NCBI GenBank assembly: GCA_020344215.1
Contig: CP070815.1
Coordinates: 1,666,373 to 1,730,372, forward strand
Source: Gemmatimonadota bacterium
GTDB taxonomy: Bacteria; Gemmatimonadota; Gemmatimonadetes; Palauibacterales; KS3-K002
Direction of reading: 5' to 3'
DNA: 64,000 nt
Positions 44,327 to 51,861 of this stretch are shown here, piece after piece (position 1 is the first letter of the stretch; each line of letters starts with the position of its first letter). The notes below the pieces were generated by a model, which made no database searches, was not told the DNA's origin, and worked only from the letters and a program-made list of their open reading frames with translations. Made by a program: the position numbers and the translations under genes.

Positions 44327-45949
44327 CTAGAAAGGCGAGAACCCGCGCGAGCCGAACGTCTCGGCGCTGAGATGCTGGATTATCGGGACCGCGTAAGCGG
44401 CGACGATGAGCACGGCGGCCAGAGCCACCCACAGGCCCATGCGATCCAGAATCCGGACCTTGTCGCCCGGCTCCTCGAGCGGCTCGGCAAACTCGATGGC
44501 CGGCTGCTCCTGCTTCTTGCCCGCCAGGCCGGTGGCAAACATCACGGCCACGAAGCAGGCGGCGCTGACGAACAGTAAGACGCCGCCCAGCGCGGAGATC
44601 CCGGTGCCGGAGATCCACTGATCGGCGATCTGGCTCCCCGCGTACTCGAACTGGTAGATGCGACGCGGCATGCCGGCCAGGCCGGTCAGATGGTTAGCTA
44701 CGGCGAACAGCAGCATCCCTGCGAACCAGAGGTAAGGCTGGATCCGCGCCAGTAGCGACAGCTCGAGTTCGCGGCCCAACAGTTTCGGCAGCAGGTAATA
44801 GGAGATGCCCATGAAGGTGAGGGCGACCGCAGTCCCCACCGTCATGTGGAAGTGTCCCTGCACCCATGCCGTGTTGTGGATCATGGCGTTCATGCCGAAC
44901 GAGGCGTTGATCGCACCGCCGAACCCACCGACGGCGAACATGATCATCGCCAGCGCGACACTCGAGAAGGTGGGGTTACCCCAAGGCAGCTCCTCCAGCC
45001 AGTCGAACCACCCGGTCGCCCCTTTGAGGCGGCCCGCCACCTCGAACGAGGCGATCACCGTGAACGCGGTGATGAAGCTCGGGAATAGGATCCACATCGT
45101 GTTGAACGTATGGAAGAGCTTCCAGCCCGCCTCGACCCCGGGATCCATGAACTGATGGTGGAACCCGACGGGGGTCGAGAGCAGGATGAACAGCACGAAC
45201 ACGAGCCGCGCCAGCGGGTCGCTGAATAGCTTACCGCCGGCAACCTTCGGGGCCATCGTGTACCAGACCACGTAAGCCGGTAGCAGCCAGAAGTAGACGA
45301 GCGGGTGCCCAAACCACCAGAAGAGGATCCGCGCCATGATCGGGTCGACCTTCTCGGTGATCCCCATCGACCACGGGATCAGCATGAGGAGGACCTCGGC
45401 GGCGACGCCGATCGTCGCCAGGATCCACACGATGATGGTCGCCAGGTAGCCGTGGACCGGCAGCGGCGTACGAGCCCCTGCGTTCTCGCGCTTCCATCTC
45501 AGGTACGTATCGACTATTACCCAGCACCAGCCCCAGGACCCGATCACCAGCAACGCCGCGCCGATGTAGAACAGGGGGTGGGCCTTGAGCGGCGGATAGA
45601 AGGTGTAAAGAACGCTCGCCTTACCCCACAGGATGGCCCAAGCCACCATGAGGGTCCCGATCATCGCCACCCAGAACGAGCCCCAGGCGATCTTCTTCAT
45701 CGTGATCGGCCGCCTCAGCGACTTCTCGGTCACCACATAGCCGAGCCCCATGATGAAGAACGTGGTGAAGACGATCGCCATGAGGACCCCGTGCGCCGTG
45801 ACCGAGAGGTAGTACATCCTCTCGGATCGCCACGGCAGGTCGAGGTCGGCGCGTGAGAGGGCCTGCATCAACGCCATCGCTGCAGCGACGCCGAAGGCCG
45901 AGATCGCCACCCAGATATTCGCCAGCGCGAGTCGTCTGGATTCGATCAC
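44327..45949 (-). CDS. cbaA: ba3-type (B-family) cytochrome c oxidase subunit I
   Basis: Catalytic subunit of a terminal oxidase that reduces O2 and pumps protons in the inner membrane. The 540 residues form about 13 helices. Haem and copper ligands are visible: the low-spin haem His in SVTAHGVLM, the CuB His with cross-linked Tyr in WFGHPLVYFWLLPAYVVWY, the His-His pair in STPVGFHHQFMDPG, and MIHNTAWVQGHFHMTVG. The lack of A-family D-channel motifs and the similarity to Thermus ba3 place it in the B family, usually linked to low oxygen. Its ATG overlaps the subunit II stop (4 nt). Confidence 0.93.
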   Translation of the reverse strand: MIESRRLALANIWVAISAFGVAAAMALMQALSRADLDLPWRSERMYYLSVTAHGVLMAIVFTTFFIMGLGYVVTEKSLRRPITMKKIAWGSFWVAMIGTLMVAWAILWGKASVLYTFYPPLKAHPLFYIGAALLVIGSWGWCWVIVDTYLRWKRENAGARTPLPVHGYLATIIVWILATIGVAAEVLLMLIPWSMGITEKVDPIMARILFWWFGHPLVYFWLLPAYVVWYTMAPKVAGGKLFSDPLARLVFVLFILLSTPVGFHHQFMDPGVEAGWKLFHTFNTMWILFPSFITAFTVIASFEVAGRLKGATGWFDWLEELPWGNPTFSSVALAMIMFAVGGFGGAINASFGMNAMIHNTAWVQGHFHMTVGTAVALTFMGISYYLLPKLLGRELELSLLARIQPYLWFAGMLLFAVANHLTGLAGMPRRIYQFEYAGSQIADQWISGTGISALGGVLLFVSAACFVAVMFATGLAGKKQEQPAIEFAEPLEEPGDKVRILDRMGLWVALAAVLIVAAYAVPIIQHLSAETFGSRGFSPF

Positions 45950-46443
45950 CTCGCACCTCCCGTTCCGCTAGCCATGTCCTCGACGATGAGCTTGGCAGAC
46001 ATGTTGTGGTGACCCAAGCCGCAGTACTCGTTGCAGACGATCAGGTACTCACCCGCTCGGCTGAACGTCGTAGTGAACTGACTAACGTAGCCCGGCACGA
46101 CCATGGTGTTGCCGTTCGTCCCAACGATCTGGAAACCGTGTATCACATCCGGGCTCGTGAGCCGGAAGGTCACCGGCTGCCCCCGCGGCACGTGGATCTC
46201 GTTCGGTAGGAACGCGAATAGCATCGCCTGAACCACCACGGTCGCGCTGCCGTCCTCGTGAACGGTAACGCCCGGCTGGCTGAACTCCGGGTCCGTTCGG
46301 ACCGTCTCCGGGTCGATCATCTCCACATGGCTGGGCGGCTGAACCGCCATGCCGAATGTCGTGAAGCCGATCGACGCCAGGAACACGACGATGATCCCAA
46401 GAGCGGCCCACATCCAGATCTTCTCGTAGAAATCGACGTTCAT
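45946..46443 (-). CDS. cbaB: ba3-type cytochrome c oxidase subunit II
   Basis: Accepts electrons from cytochrome c at a binuclear CuA centre. The 165-residue protein has a single N-terminal membrane helix (WMWAALGIIVVFLASIGF) and a periplasmic cupredoxin domain. The full CuA motif is CNEYCGLGHHNM (Cys-x3-Cys-x3-His-x2-Met), with the distal His in TSPDVIHGFQI. One helix rather than two is the B-family form. It lies between the subunit IIa gene (7 nt upstream) and subunit I (overlapping). Confidence 0.93.
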   Translation of the reverse strand: MNVDFYEKIWMWAALGIIVVFLASIGFTTFGMAVQPPSHVEMIDPETVRTDPEFSQPGVTVHEDGSATVVVQAMLFAFLPNEIHVPRGQPVTFRLTSPDVIHGFQIVGTNGNTMVVPGYVSQFTTTFSRAGEYLIVCNEYCGLGHHNMSAKLIVEDMASGTGGAR

Positions 46444-46450
46444 CTCCGCC

Positions 46451-46615
46451 TCACTGGGTTAGCGCCCCGCGCGGGACGAAGACGAAGAAGTAGAGGATCA
46501 GCCAGCCCAGCGCGAACAGCAGGCCGTAGACCCCCACGATCGCCAGGGTCCCCTTCGGGTGCCCGCCGACGCGAGACGATTGCTCGGACGACGTCTCGAG
46601 GTGCTCGTCGCTCAC
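46451..46615 (-). CDS. cbaD: Cytochrome c oxidase subunit IIa (ba3 type), 54 residues
   Basis: A small gene read from the GTG at 46615 to TGA at 46451. The product starts MSDEHLETSSEQSSRVGG and continues HPKGTLAIVGVYGLLFALGW LILYFFVFVPRG (in two parts). The Lys-Pro/Pro-Lys-Gly entry followed by one helix and a Phe-rich exit ending ARG/PRG matches Thermus ba3 subunit IIa, which supplies the helix missing from subunit II. GGAGGG lies 5 nt before the GTG, and the gene heads the oxidase operon. A longer overlapping frame (46440-46682) is Arg-rich and not credible. Confidence 0.88.
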   Translation of the reverse strand: MSDEHLETSSEQSSRVGGHPKGTLAIVGVYGLLFALGWLILYFFVFVPRGALTQ

Positions 46616-46669
46616 ACATCCCTCCGCGTGCTAGAGTAAGGATCAGTGAAAAAGGCCGCTCGATATAAA

Positions 46670-46713
46670 GGATGGAATTCACGCCATTCTATCCGGAACT
46701 CGGCGCTTGTCAA
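46670..46713 (-). promoter_or_regulatory. Oxidase promoter with a 25-bp inverted repeat over the -10 box
   Basis: On the minus strand TTGACA (46713-46708), a 16-nt spacer and TAGAAT (46691-46686) form a good sigma-70 promoter, about 70 nt upstream of the subunit IIa start. An imperfect inverted repeat, GGATGGAAT (46670-46678), 7-nt centre, ATTCTATCC (46686-46694), covers the -10 box with one mismatch in 9-bp arms. The 25-bp length is typical of Rrf2-family operators. An Rrf2 regulator gene lies just upstream, so it is the natural candidate to bind here. Confidence 0.65.
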
Positions 46714-46868
46714 CAACAGGAAGGGCGAACGACTACAGGGCCTCTCGTGGCTGCCTGCTCGGCCCAGAATACAAGAACGCCGCTGCGGCTCCGCTCGGGA
46801 CTGCGGCGACAGACGAAGGATGCATAAGTTGTGATCTGAGCTATGTTGGCCCAGCCGCCTCTCTACCG

Positions 46869-47309
46869 CTACTCGCCGCGCGAGCGCCGCGCGACGGCGG
46901 GCGCCTCAGCCAGCAGGCATGCGAGCGTCGTCTCCCGGAAGAACTGGCAGACCGGCTCCCTCACCTGCTTCCAGCGCTCGTGCAACGGGCAAGCGGCCTC
47001 GTCCGAGCAGCGGGGCAGCCCCAAGAGGCACCCTGACTCGAGCCAGGTGGCGTCGAGCGGCTCAAGCACATCGGCGAGCGAGAGATCCTCCGGCGACCTG
47101 GCGAGGCGGAAACCGCCCCTGGGACCCCGCTCGGAGCTGAGTACCCCGGCCCGGGCCAACTGGTGGAGAGTCTTGGACAAATAGTTGGCCGGGACGTCGA
47201 GCTCTTCCGCGATCTCGTTCGCCCTCATCGCGGCTCCTTTCCCCTCCCGCACAATGTGGACGACCGCGCGCAGCGCGTACTCCGCTGTCTTCGAGATCAA
47301 CGCTCCCAC
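46869..47309 (-). CDS. Rrf2-family iron-sulfur-type transcriptional regulator
   Basis: A 146-residue repressor-like protein. The N-terminal winged helix begins MGALISKTAEYALRAVVHIV and has ANYLSKTLHQLARAGVLSSE and RGPRGGFRLARSPEDLSLAD, all Rrf2 hallmarks. Three cysteines at 94, 101 and 107 (CLLGLPRC, CSDEAAC) could hold an iron-sulfur cluster as in NsrR or IscR; the spacing is C-x6-C-x5-C. Such proteins sense NO, redox state or cluster supply. It is encoded directly upstream of the ba3 oxidase operon on the same strand, whose promoter carries a matching palindrome, so control of respiration in response to NO or O2 is a reasonable inference. Confidence 0.88.
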   Translation of the reverse strand: MGALISKTAEYALRAVVHIVREGKGAAMRANEIAEELDVPANYLSKTLHQLARAGVLSSERGPRGGFRLARSPEDLSLADVLEPLDATWLESGCLLGLPRCSDEAACPLHERWKQVREPVCQFFRETTLACLLAEAPAVARRSRGE

Positions 47310-47675
47310 CCTCCCTGTTCAGACTCACCTCTGAGGCGGCCATGCAGCCCCGACCCGGCCGGGCGCGTCTGCCCAGAATGGGGCTTGATGCCTCTGCTTC
47401 CCAAGCGGGCCGCGGCCCAGCGGCTCCTGGCCAGCAACAGAGGGTATCGTTTCAGTCGTTCGAGGCTCCGTGAGATCTTGACCGGGGATCCCCTAGGGTG
47501 TACGTGGCATACAGCATGCCAAGTTGGCGGCAGCCGCCCCCCGGATCTCTATCCCCCCGCTGGGAGAACCCCTAGATTGTCGGTCCGGCCAAATCAGCGC
47601 TAACAGCGCCGTTCGACGGCAGTTGCTGCATGTTTCCTGCAAGCTAAACCGCCGAACCCCTGGGAGGGAATCGAG
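47310..47675. promoter_or_regulatory. Divergent intergenic region with an inverted repeat
   Basis: No gene is seen between the Rrf2 regulator (minus) and the HD-domain gene (plus). At 47505-47521 TGGCAT-ACAGC-ATGCCA is a perfect 6-bp inverted repeat, 20 nt downstream of a TTGACC (47479-47484) that may be a -35 element; no good -10 follows. GGGGATCCCC at 47485-47494 is a further palindrome. The region ends in GGGAGGG before the HD gene. It probably contains the start of the tricarboxylate cluster transcript. Confidence 0.4.
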
Positions 47676-48212
47676 ATGCGGAGAGCGGTAGAAGAGCTCT
47701 GGCCAGAGCTCGAGTGGATAAAGGATCCGCAGCTGAGATCGCAGGTCACCCAGACCTGGGTCCGCGCCTTCGAGTTGAGCCCGCTGGAGCCGGGCGACCT
47801 GAACGAGATCCCGTTCACGCTTCTGGTGCCCAACTGCCCGGCCACATTCATGGAGCACAAGCGGTGCGTCGTGCATATTGCGCGCAAAGCAGCCGAGTCG
47901 ATGCAGGAGTATCTCGGCAAGGCACTGAAAATCGACCTTGACACGGTTATCGCCGGGGCCATCCTGGCCGACGTCGGCAAGCTCCTGGAGTACGAGAAAG
48001 TCGGCGGCGAGGTGCGGCAGAGCGATCGGGGCAAGTCGTTGCGCCACCCCTTCACCGGGGTCGGCCTCGCCATGGCGTGCGGCGTTCCCGATGAGGTCTC
48101 CCACATCATCGCAACGCACGCCGCCGAGGGCGATCTGGTGAAGAGGAGCACGGAAGCGTACATCGTGCATCATGCGGACTTCATGTCGTTCTTGCCGTTC
48201 AAGAACCTGTAG
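47676..48212 (+). CDS. HD-domain protein with degenerate HD motif
   Basis: A 178-residue helical protein of the HD phosphohydrolase superfamily, first gene of the 47.7-64 kb cluster. Features are H61 and H67 in MEHKRCVVHIARKA, AGAILADVGKLLEYE at 93-107, H124 in LRHPFTGVG, H148 in IIATHAAEG, and YIVHHADFM. In the canonical motif (HDxGK) the His precedes D99; here it is A98 (codon GCC at 47967-47969), so the metal site is altered. The role may be regulatory or binding rather than catalytic, though the change may be a subfamily trait. A strong GGGAGGG precedes the ATG. Repeats separate it from the PrpD-like gene. Confidence 0.7.
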   Translation: MRRAVEELWPELEWIKDPQLRSQVTQTWVRAFELSPLEPGDLNEIPFTLLVPNCPATFMEHKRCVVHIARKAAESMQEYLGKALKIDLDTVIAGAILADVGKLLEYEKVGGEVRQSDRGKSLRHPFTGVGLAMACGVPDEVSHIIATHAAEGDLVKRSTEAYIVHHADFMSFLPFKNL

Positions 48213-48223
48213 CGGATGGGGAA

Positions 48224-48250
48224 ATCAGTAATCAGTAATCAGTGATCACT
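48224..48250. repeat. Iterated intergenic repeat (ATCAGTA/ATCAGTGATCACT)
   Basis: ATCAGTA is repeated twice, then ATCAGTGATCACT, ending in the perfect 10-bp palindrome AGTGATCACT (48241-48250). It lies 12 nt after the HD-protein stop and before the MmgE/PrpD start. The same GATCAGT unit recurs in the next intergenic gap. Confidence 0.7.
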
Positions 48251-48282
48251 ACTCACCGCTCACCTAGGATCAGGAGACAGCA

Positions 48283-49662
48283 ATGTCCGAGACGATCACC
48301 GCCCACATGTCTCGCTGGGCCGCCGATCTGGAGTACAAGCAGATCGGCGATCGCGCCATCCACGAGGCGAAGCGGTACCTGCTCGACTCATTGGGCTGCG
48401 CGCTTGGCGGCTATAGGCAAGAGGACGCGCTGCACGCGTTGGAGGTGCTGGACGAGATCGCCGGGGCCGGGCCGGCAACGATTCTGGGGAGCGGCAAGAA
48501 GACCGACGTGGTCTCCGCCTCACTCGCCAACGCGCTGATGGTGCGCGTGATGGACTACAACGACATCTACTGGCAGCAGGACCCGTCGCATCCCTCAGAC
48601 ATCATCCCCGCGGCGATAGCCTGCTGCGAACGCCAGGGAACCGGCGGCAAGGAGCTCATCGTCGGGATCGTGCTCGGACATGAGTTCGAGATGCGGTTCT
48701 GCGAAGCGGCCTTCCCCGGCATCAGGGAGCGGGGTTGGCATCACGGGACACTCACCGCCTTCGTCTCTCCGATCGTCGCCGGGCGGGCGCTACGCCTCTC
48801 TTGGGAGAAGATCCAGCACGCCATAGGCATCTCGGCCTCACACCACGCCACGCTCGGTGCGGTGACCGCCGGCAAGCTCACGATGATGAAGAACACCGTC
48901 GATCCGATGGCGACCCAGGCCGGCGTGATGGGCGCCCTGCTCGCCGAGAAGGGGTACACGGGCCCCGAACACGTGATCGACGGCAAGGAAGGGCTCGTCC
49001 AGTGCATGGGCCCGGAATGGAAGCTCGAGGTACTGAGGGACGGTCTCGGCGATTCCTGGCGAATCGAGCGCTGTGGGATGAAGGCTTTCCCCACCGAGGC
49101 GCTCACCCACGCGCCGATCTCCGCGGTGCTCAAGCTCTTGCAACAGAACGATTTACAGCCGGAGCAGATCGAGAAGGTCCATATCCGCTCGTTGGCCCGG
49201 GCGGCTGACATTCTCGCCGATCCCTCGAAATACGATCCCCGCACGAAGGAGACCGCCGACCACAGCCTACCCTACGTCATCGCGGCAGCGATCGTCGACC
49301 GGCAGGTCACGCCGGCGCAGTTCGAGGCGGAGAAGATCATGGATCCGCGGATCCGCGGGCAGCTCGAGAAGGTAGAGGTCACGGCCGACCCGGACATCGA
49401 GGCGGTGTTCCCCGAGCTGCAGCGGGTCATAGTCACCATTACCACGACCGACGGCCAGGAGTTGACCGAACAGCTAGACTACCCGAAGGGCGATCCGCGC
49501 AACCCGCTCAGCGACGCAGAGATCGAGGAGAAGTTCGACGCACTGGCGATCCCAGTGCTCTCCGACGACGCCCGGGCGCGACTCAAGCATGCAGTCTGGA
49601 ACCTGGAGAAGCTCAACTCGGTGTCGGAGTTGATGGATATGTGTAAGGCGGACGTGCGGTGA
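48283..49662 (+). CDS. MmgE/PrpD-family dehydratase (2-methylcitrate dehydratase type)
   Basis: Cofactor-free dehydratase of 459 residues. MmgE/PrpD enzymes dehydrate 2-methylcitrate, and some also act on citrate or other hydroxy-tricarboxylates. Visible motifs are AKRYLLDSLGCALGG near residue 30, ANALMVRVMDYNDIYWQQDP SHPSD (in two parts), GHEFEMRFCE, WHHGTLTAFVSP, and GMKAFPTEALTHAPISAVL. AGGAGAC lies upstream of the ATG. Directly downstream are an aconitase-like and an isocitrate-dehydrogenase-like gene. This suggests it provides the dehydration half of a (methyl)citrate to (methyl)isocitrate isomerisation, as PrpD with AcnB does in the methylcitrate cycle. No methylcitrate synthase or methylisocitrate lyase is in the window. 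Confidence 0.88.
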   Translation: MSETITAHMSRWAADLEYKQIGDRAIHEAKRYLLDSLGCALGGYRQEDALHALEVLDEIAGAGPATILGSGKKTDVVSASLANALMVRVMDYNDIYWQQDPSHPSDIIPAAIACCERQGTGGKELIVGIVLGHEFEMRFCEAAFPGIRERGWHHGTLTAFVSPIVAGRALRLSWEKIQHAIGISASHHATLGAVTAGKLTMMKNTVDPMATQAGVMGALLAEKGYTGPEHVIDGKEGLVQCMGPEWKLEVLRDGLGDSWRIERCGMKAFPTEALTHAPISAVLKLLQQNDLQPEQIEKVHIRSLARAADILADPSKYDPRTKETADHSLPYVIAAAIVDRQVTPAQFEAEKIMDPRIRGQLEKVEVTADPDIEAVFPELQRVIVTITTTDGQELTEQLDYPKGDPRNPLSDAEIEEKFDALAIPVLSDDARARLKHAVWNLEKLNSVSELMDMCKADVR

Positions 49663-49760
49663 TTGGTGGTCGGTGGTCGGTGGTCGGTGATCAGTGATCG
49701 GTGATCAGTGGAATCGTGTCGCGGCCAAGTACTGATCACTGATAATCGATAACTGATCAC
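49663..49760. repeat. Iterated intergenic repeat forming a large imperfect hairpin
   Basis: After the PrpD-like stop, GGTGGTC units change into GTGATCAGT at 49687-49695 and 49701-49709. Two complementary copies of ACTGATCAC follow at 49731-49739 and 49752-49760, giving a two-step inverted repeat that spans most of the gap. It ends about 30 nt before the aconitase ATG. The arrangement could fold in RNA. It is the second of three consecutive repeat-filled gaps in this cluster. Confidence 0.8.
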
Positions 49761-49792
49761 TTCCGCAACAGAGCCGGAGAGGTAAACGCAGC

Positions 49793-51745
49793 ATGGCCCA
49801 GACAGTTGTAGAGAAGATCGCCCAAGAGCACCTCGCCGAAGGCCCCGACCGCCCGCTCCGCGCGGGAGACGTGGTCTCGCTACGGCCGCGCCACGTCATG
49901 ACCCACGACAACACCGCGGCCGTGATGAAGAAGTTCAAGGCGATCGGTGCGTCGAAGATCCACGACTCGACGCAGCCTGTCTTCACTCTGGACCACGACA
50001 TCCAGAACACGTCCGACGCCAACCTGACCAAGTATCGAGAGATCGAAGCGTTCGCAGGCGAGCAAGGCGTCGACTTCTATCCAGCCGGGACCGGGATCGG
50101 CCACCAGATCATGGTGGCCCAGGGTTACGTGGTCCCCGGCTCGCTCGTCGTGGCGTCCGACTCGCACTCCAATATGTACGGCGCGTTGGGCGCCTTGGGC
50201 ACGCCCGTGGTCCGGACCGACGCGGCGGCGATCTGGTGTTCCGGCGAATTCTGGTGGCAGATACCGCGAACCGTTCATGTGGCCCTGAACGGCAAGCTCC
50301 GCGACGGCGCCTCCGGCAAAGATGTGATCGTCACGCTCTGCGGCCTTTATAATCAGGGGGAGGTGCTGAACGCGGCCGTGGAGTTCGGCGGCCCGGGCGT
50401 GGCGGGGCTGAGTATGGACGAGCGCATGGCCATCGCCAACATGACCACCGAGTGGGGGGCCCTGGTCGGCTGGTTCCCCGTGGACGACGTCACCCTCGGC
50501 TATCTCCGCAAGCGGAAGGAGCTACTCGCGGCAGCCGGGGTCGAGCGCTTCAGAGATGATGACCTTGCCGCCTGGGCGAGCGCACCGCCGCGCCCCGACC
50601 CCGACGCCGTCTACGCTGCCCGGATCGAGCTCGACCTCGGCGATGTGAGCCCTCACGTCTCGGGACCCGACACCGTTCAGGTCATGCGCTCCGTCGCAGA
50701 CATCGAGCGGGACAAAGTCGCCATCCAGAAGGCCTACCTGATCTCCTGCGTGAACAGCCGCCTGGAGGACCTGGAAGCGGCGGCTGCGGTTGTACGCGGG
50801 AAACAAGTCGCGGAGGGGGTCGAGTTCTACGTCGCCGCCGCCAGCTCCGAAGTACAAAAAGACGCAGAGGCGAGCGGCGCCTGGGGCGCATTGCTCGAGG
50901 CCGGAGCACATCCTCTACCCCCCGGCTGCGGGCCGTGTATCGGTTTGGGCGTCGGGCTGCTCGAGCCCGGTGAGGTCGGGATCTCGGCCACCAATCGTAA
51001 CTTCAAAGGCCGCATGGGCTCTCGGGAGGCGCAAGCCTACCTGGCCAGCCCTGAGGTAGTGGCGGCGTCCGCCGTCGCTGGCCACATCACCGGCCCGCGC
51101 CCCTCGGACGGCCGCCTGCCCGCGAAGGGTTTCGAACCTCTGACGGCCGGAGTGGAACCGGAGCCAGAGACCGTCGCGATCCAGCCAGGCTTCCCCGAGG
51201 CGATCGCCGGCCGCCTGGTCCTGCTCCCTCAGGACAACCTGAACACCGACGGCATCTACGGTAAGGACTATACGTACAAGGACCTGAGTCGGGAGGAGAT
51301 GGCCCAGGTCGTGATGGAAAACTACGACCCCGCCTTCCGCAGTAAGGTACAGCCGGGCGACGTTCTGGTCGGCGGCTACAACTTCGGGACCGGCTCGAGC
51401 CGCGAGCAGGCCGCCACTGCGCTGCAGGCCGCAGGCATCCCACTCGTCATCGCCGGCAGTTTCTCGCAGACCTATCTGCGCAACGCGTTCAACAACGGCT
51501 TCGTGTGCATCGAATGCCCCAACCTGGTCGAGCGCCTGAGGGGCCATCACGCCGACGCGATCGCCGCCGGCGACCTGACGATCGTTCCCGGCGATCTCTT
51601 GGAGATCGATTTCTCGAGCGGCAGCGTGCTCTTGCGCGGCGAGCAGTTCCGCTTCGCGCCGCTGGGCAGCGTTCCACAGTCACTGGTCGTCGCGGGAGGG
51701 ATCGAGAACTTGGTGAGGGAGAGGCTGGGGCTGGGAAACCGGTAG
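49793..51745 (+). CDS. Aquifex-type aconitase (single-chain aconitase/homoaconitase family)
   Basis: Iron-sulfur hydro-lyase isomerising a tricarboxylate via its cis-unsaturated form. The 650-residue length fits the short Aquifex-type aconitases (LeuC and LeuD parts in one chain) rather than AcnA/AcnB. Cluster ligands are C319 (ISCVNSRLEDLEAA), C379 and C382 (GCGPCIG). HDNTAAVMKKF and ASDSHSNMYGALGALGTPVV are substrate-side motifs. The swivelling C-terminal domain has YNFGTGSSREQAATALQAAG and SFSQTYLRNAFNNGF. Substrate could be citrate, a methyl- or alkylcitrate, or homocitrate. Flanked by PrpD-like and isocitrate-dehydrogenase-like genes. Confidence 0.88.
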   Translation: MAQTVVEKIAQEHLAEGPDRPLRAGDVVSLRPRHVMTHDNTAAVMKKFKAIGASKIHDSTQPVFTLDHDIQNTSDANLTKYREIEAFAGEQGVDFYPAGTGIGHQIMVAQGYVVPGSLVVASDSHSNMYGALGALGTPVVRTDAAAIWCSGEFWWQIPRTVHVALNGKLRDGASGKDVIVTLCGLYNQGEVLNAAVEFGGPGVAGLSMDERMAIANMTTEWGALVGWFPVDDVTLGYLRKRKELLAAAGVERFRDDDLAAWASAPPRPDPDAVYAARIELDLGDVSPHVSGPDTVQVMRSVADIERDKVAIQKAYLISCVNSRLEDLEAAAAVVRGKQVAEGVEFYVAAASSEVQKDAEASGAWGALLEAGAHPLPPGCGPCIGLGVGLLEPGEVGISATNRNFKGRMGSREAQAYLASPEVVAASAVAGHITGPRPSDGRLPAKGFEPLTAGVEPEPETVAIQPGFPEAIAGRLVLLPQDNLNTDGIYGKDYTYKDLSREEMAQVVMENYDPAFRSKVQPGDVLVGGYNFGTGSSREQAATALQAAGIPLVIAGSFSQTYLRNAFNNGFVCIECPNLVERLRGHHADAIAAGDLTIVPGDLLEIDFSSGSVLLRGEQFRFAPLGSVPQSLVVAGGIENLVRERLGLGNR

Positions 51746-51810
51746 TCGGTAGTCAGTGGTCGGTAGGCGGTGATTGAGAATTCACTGACTACTGGCTACC
51801 GACCACTGAC
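51741..51810. repeat. Iterated intergenic repeat with perfect 15-bp inverted arms
   Basis: The repeat begins inside the aconitase stop (CCGGTAG). GTCAGTGGTCGGTAG at 51752-51766 is perfectly complemented by CTACCGACCACTGAC at 51796-51810 across a 29-nt loop. Further GGTAGTC/GACTAC units lie around and inside. It is a strong RNA hairpin candidate, but the iterated structure argues for a repeat element rather than a simple terminator, because downstream genes continue on the same strand. Confidence 0.8.
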
Positions 51811-51861
51811 CCGGTCCCGAGCGATTGACGAACTAGAGCGAAGAACCGAGAGACGCAGAGC

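Noticed and set aside
46440..46682. 80-codon minus-strand frame over the oxidase leader
   Set aside because: Arg-rich product with no pattern. The GTG-started frame 46451-46615 in another phase gives a clear oxidase subunit IIa and has the better-spaced ribosome binding site.
47310..47675. Possible tRNA or riboswitch in a structured GC-rich gap
   Set aside because: Short palindromes are present, but no cloverleaf, acceptor-stem pairing or known aptamer core could be built by eye.
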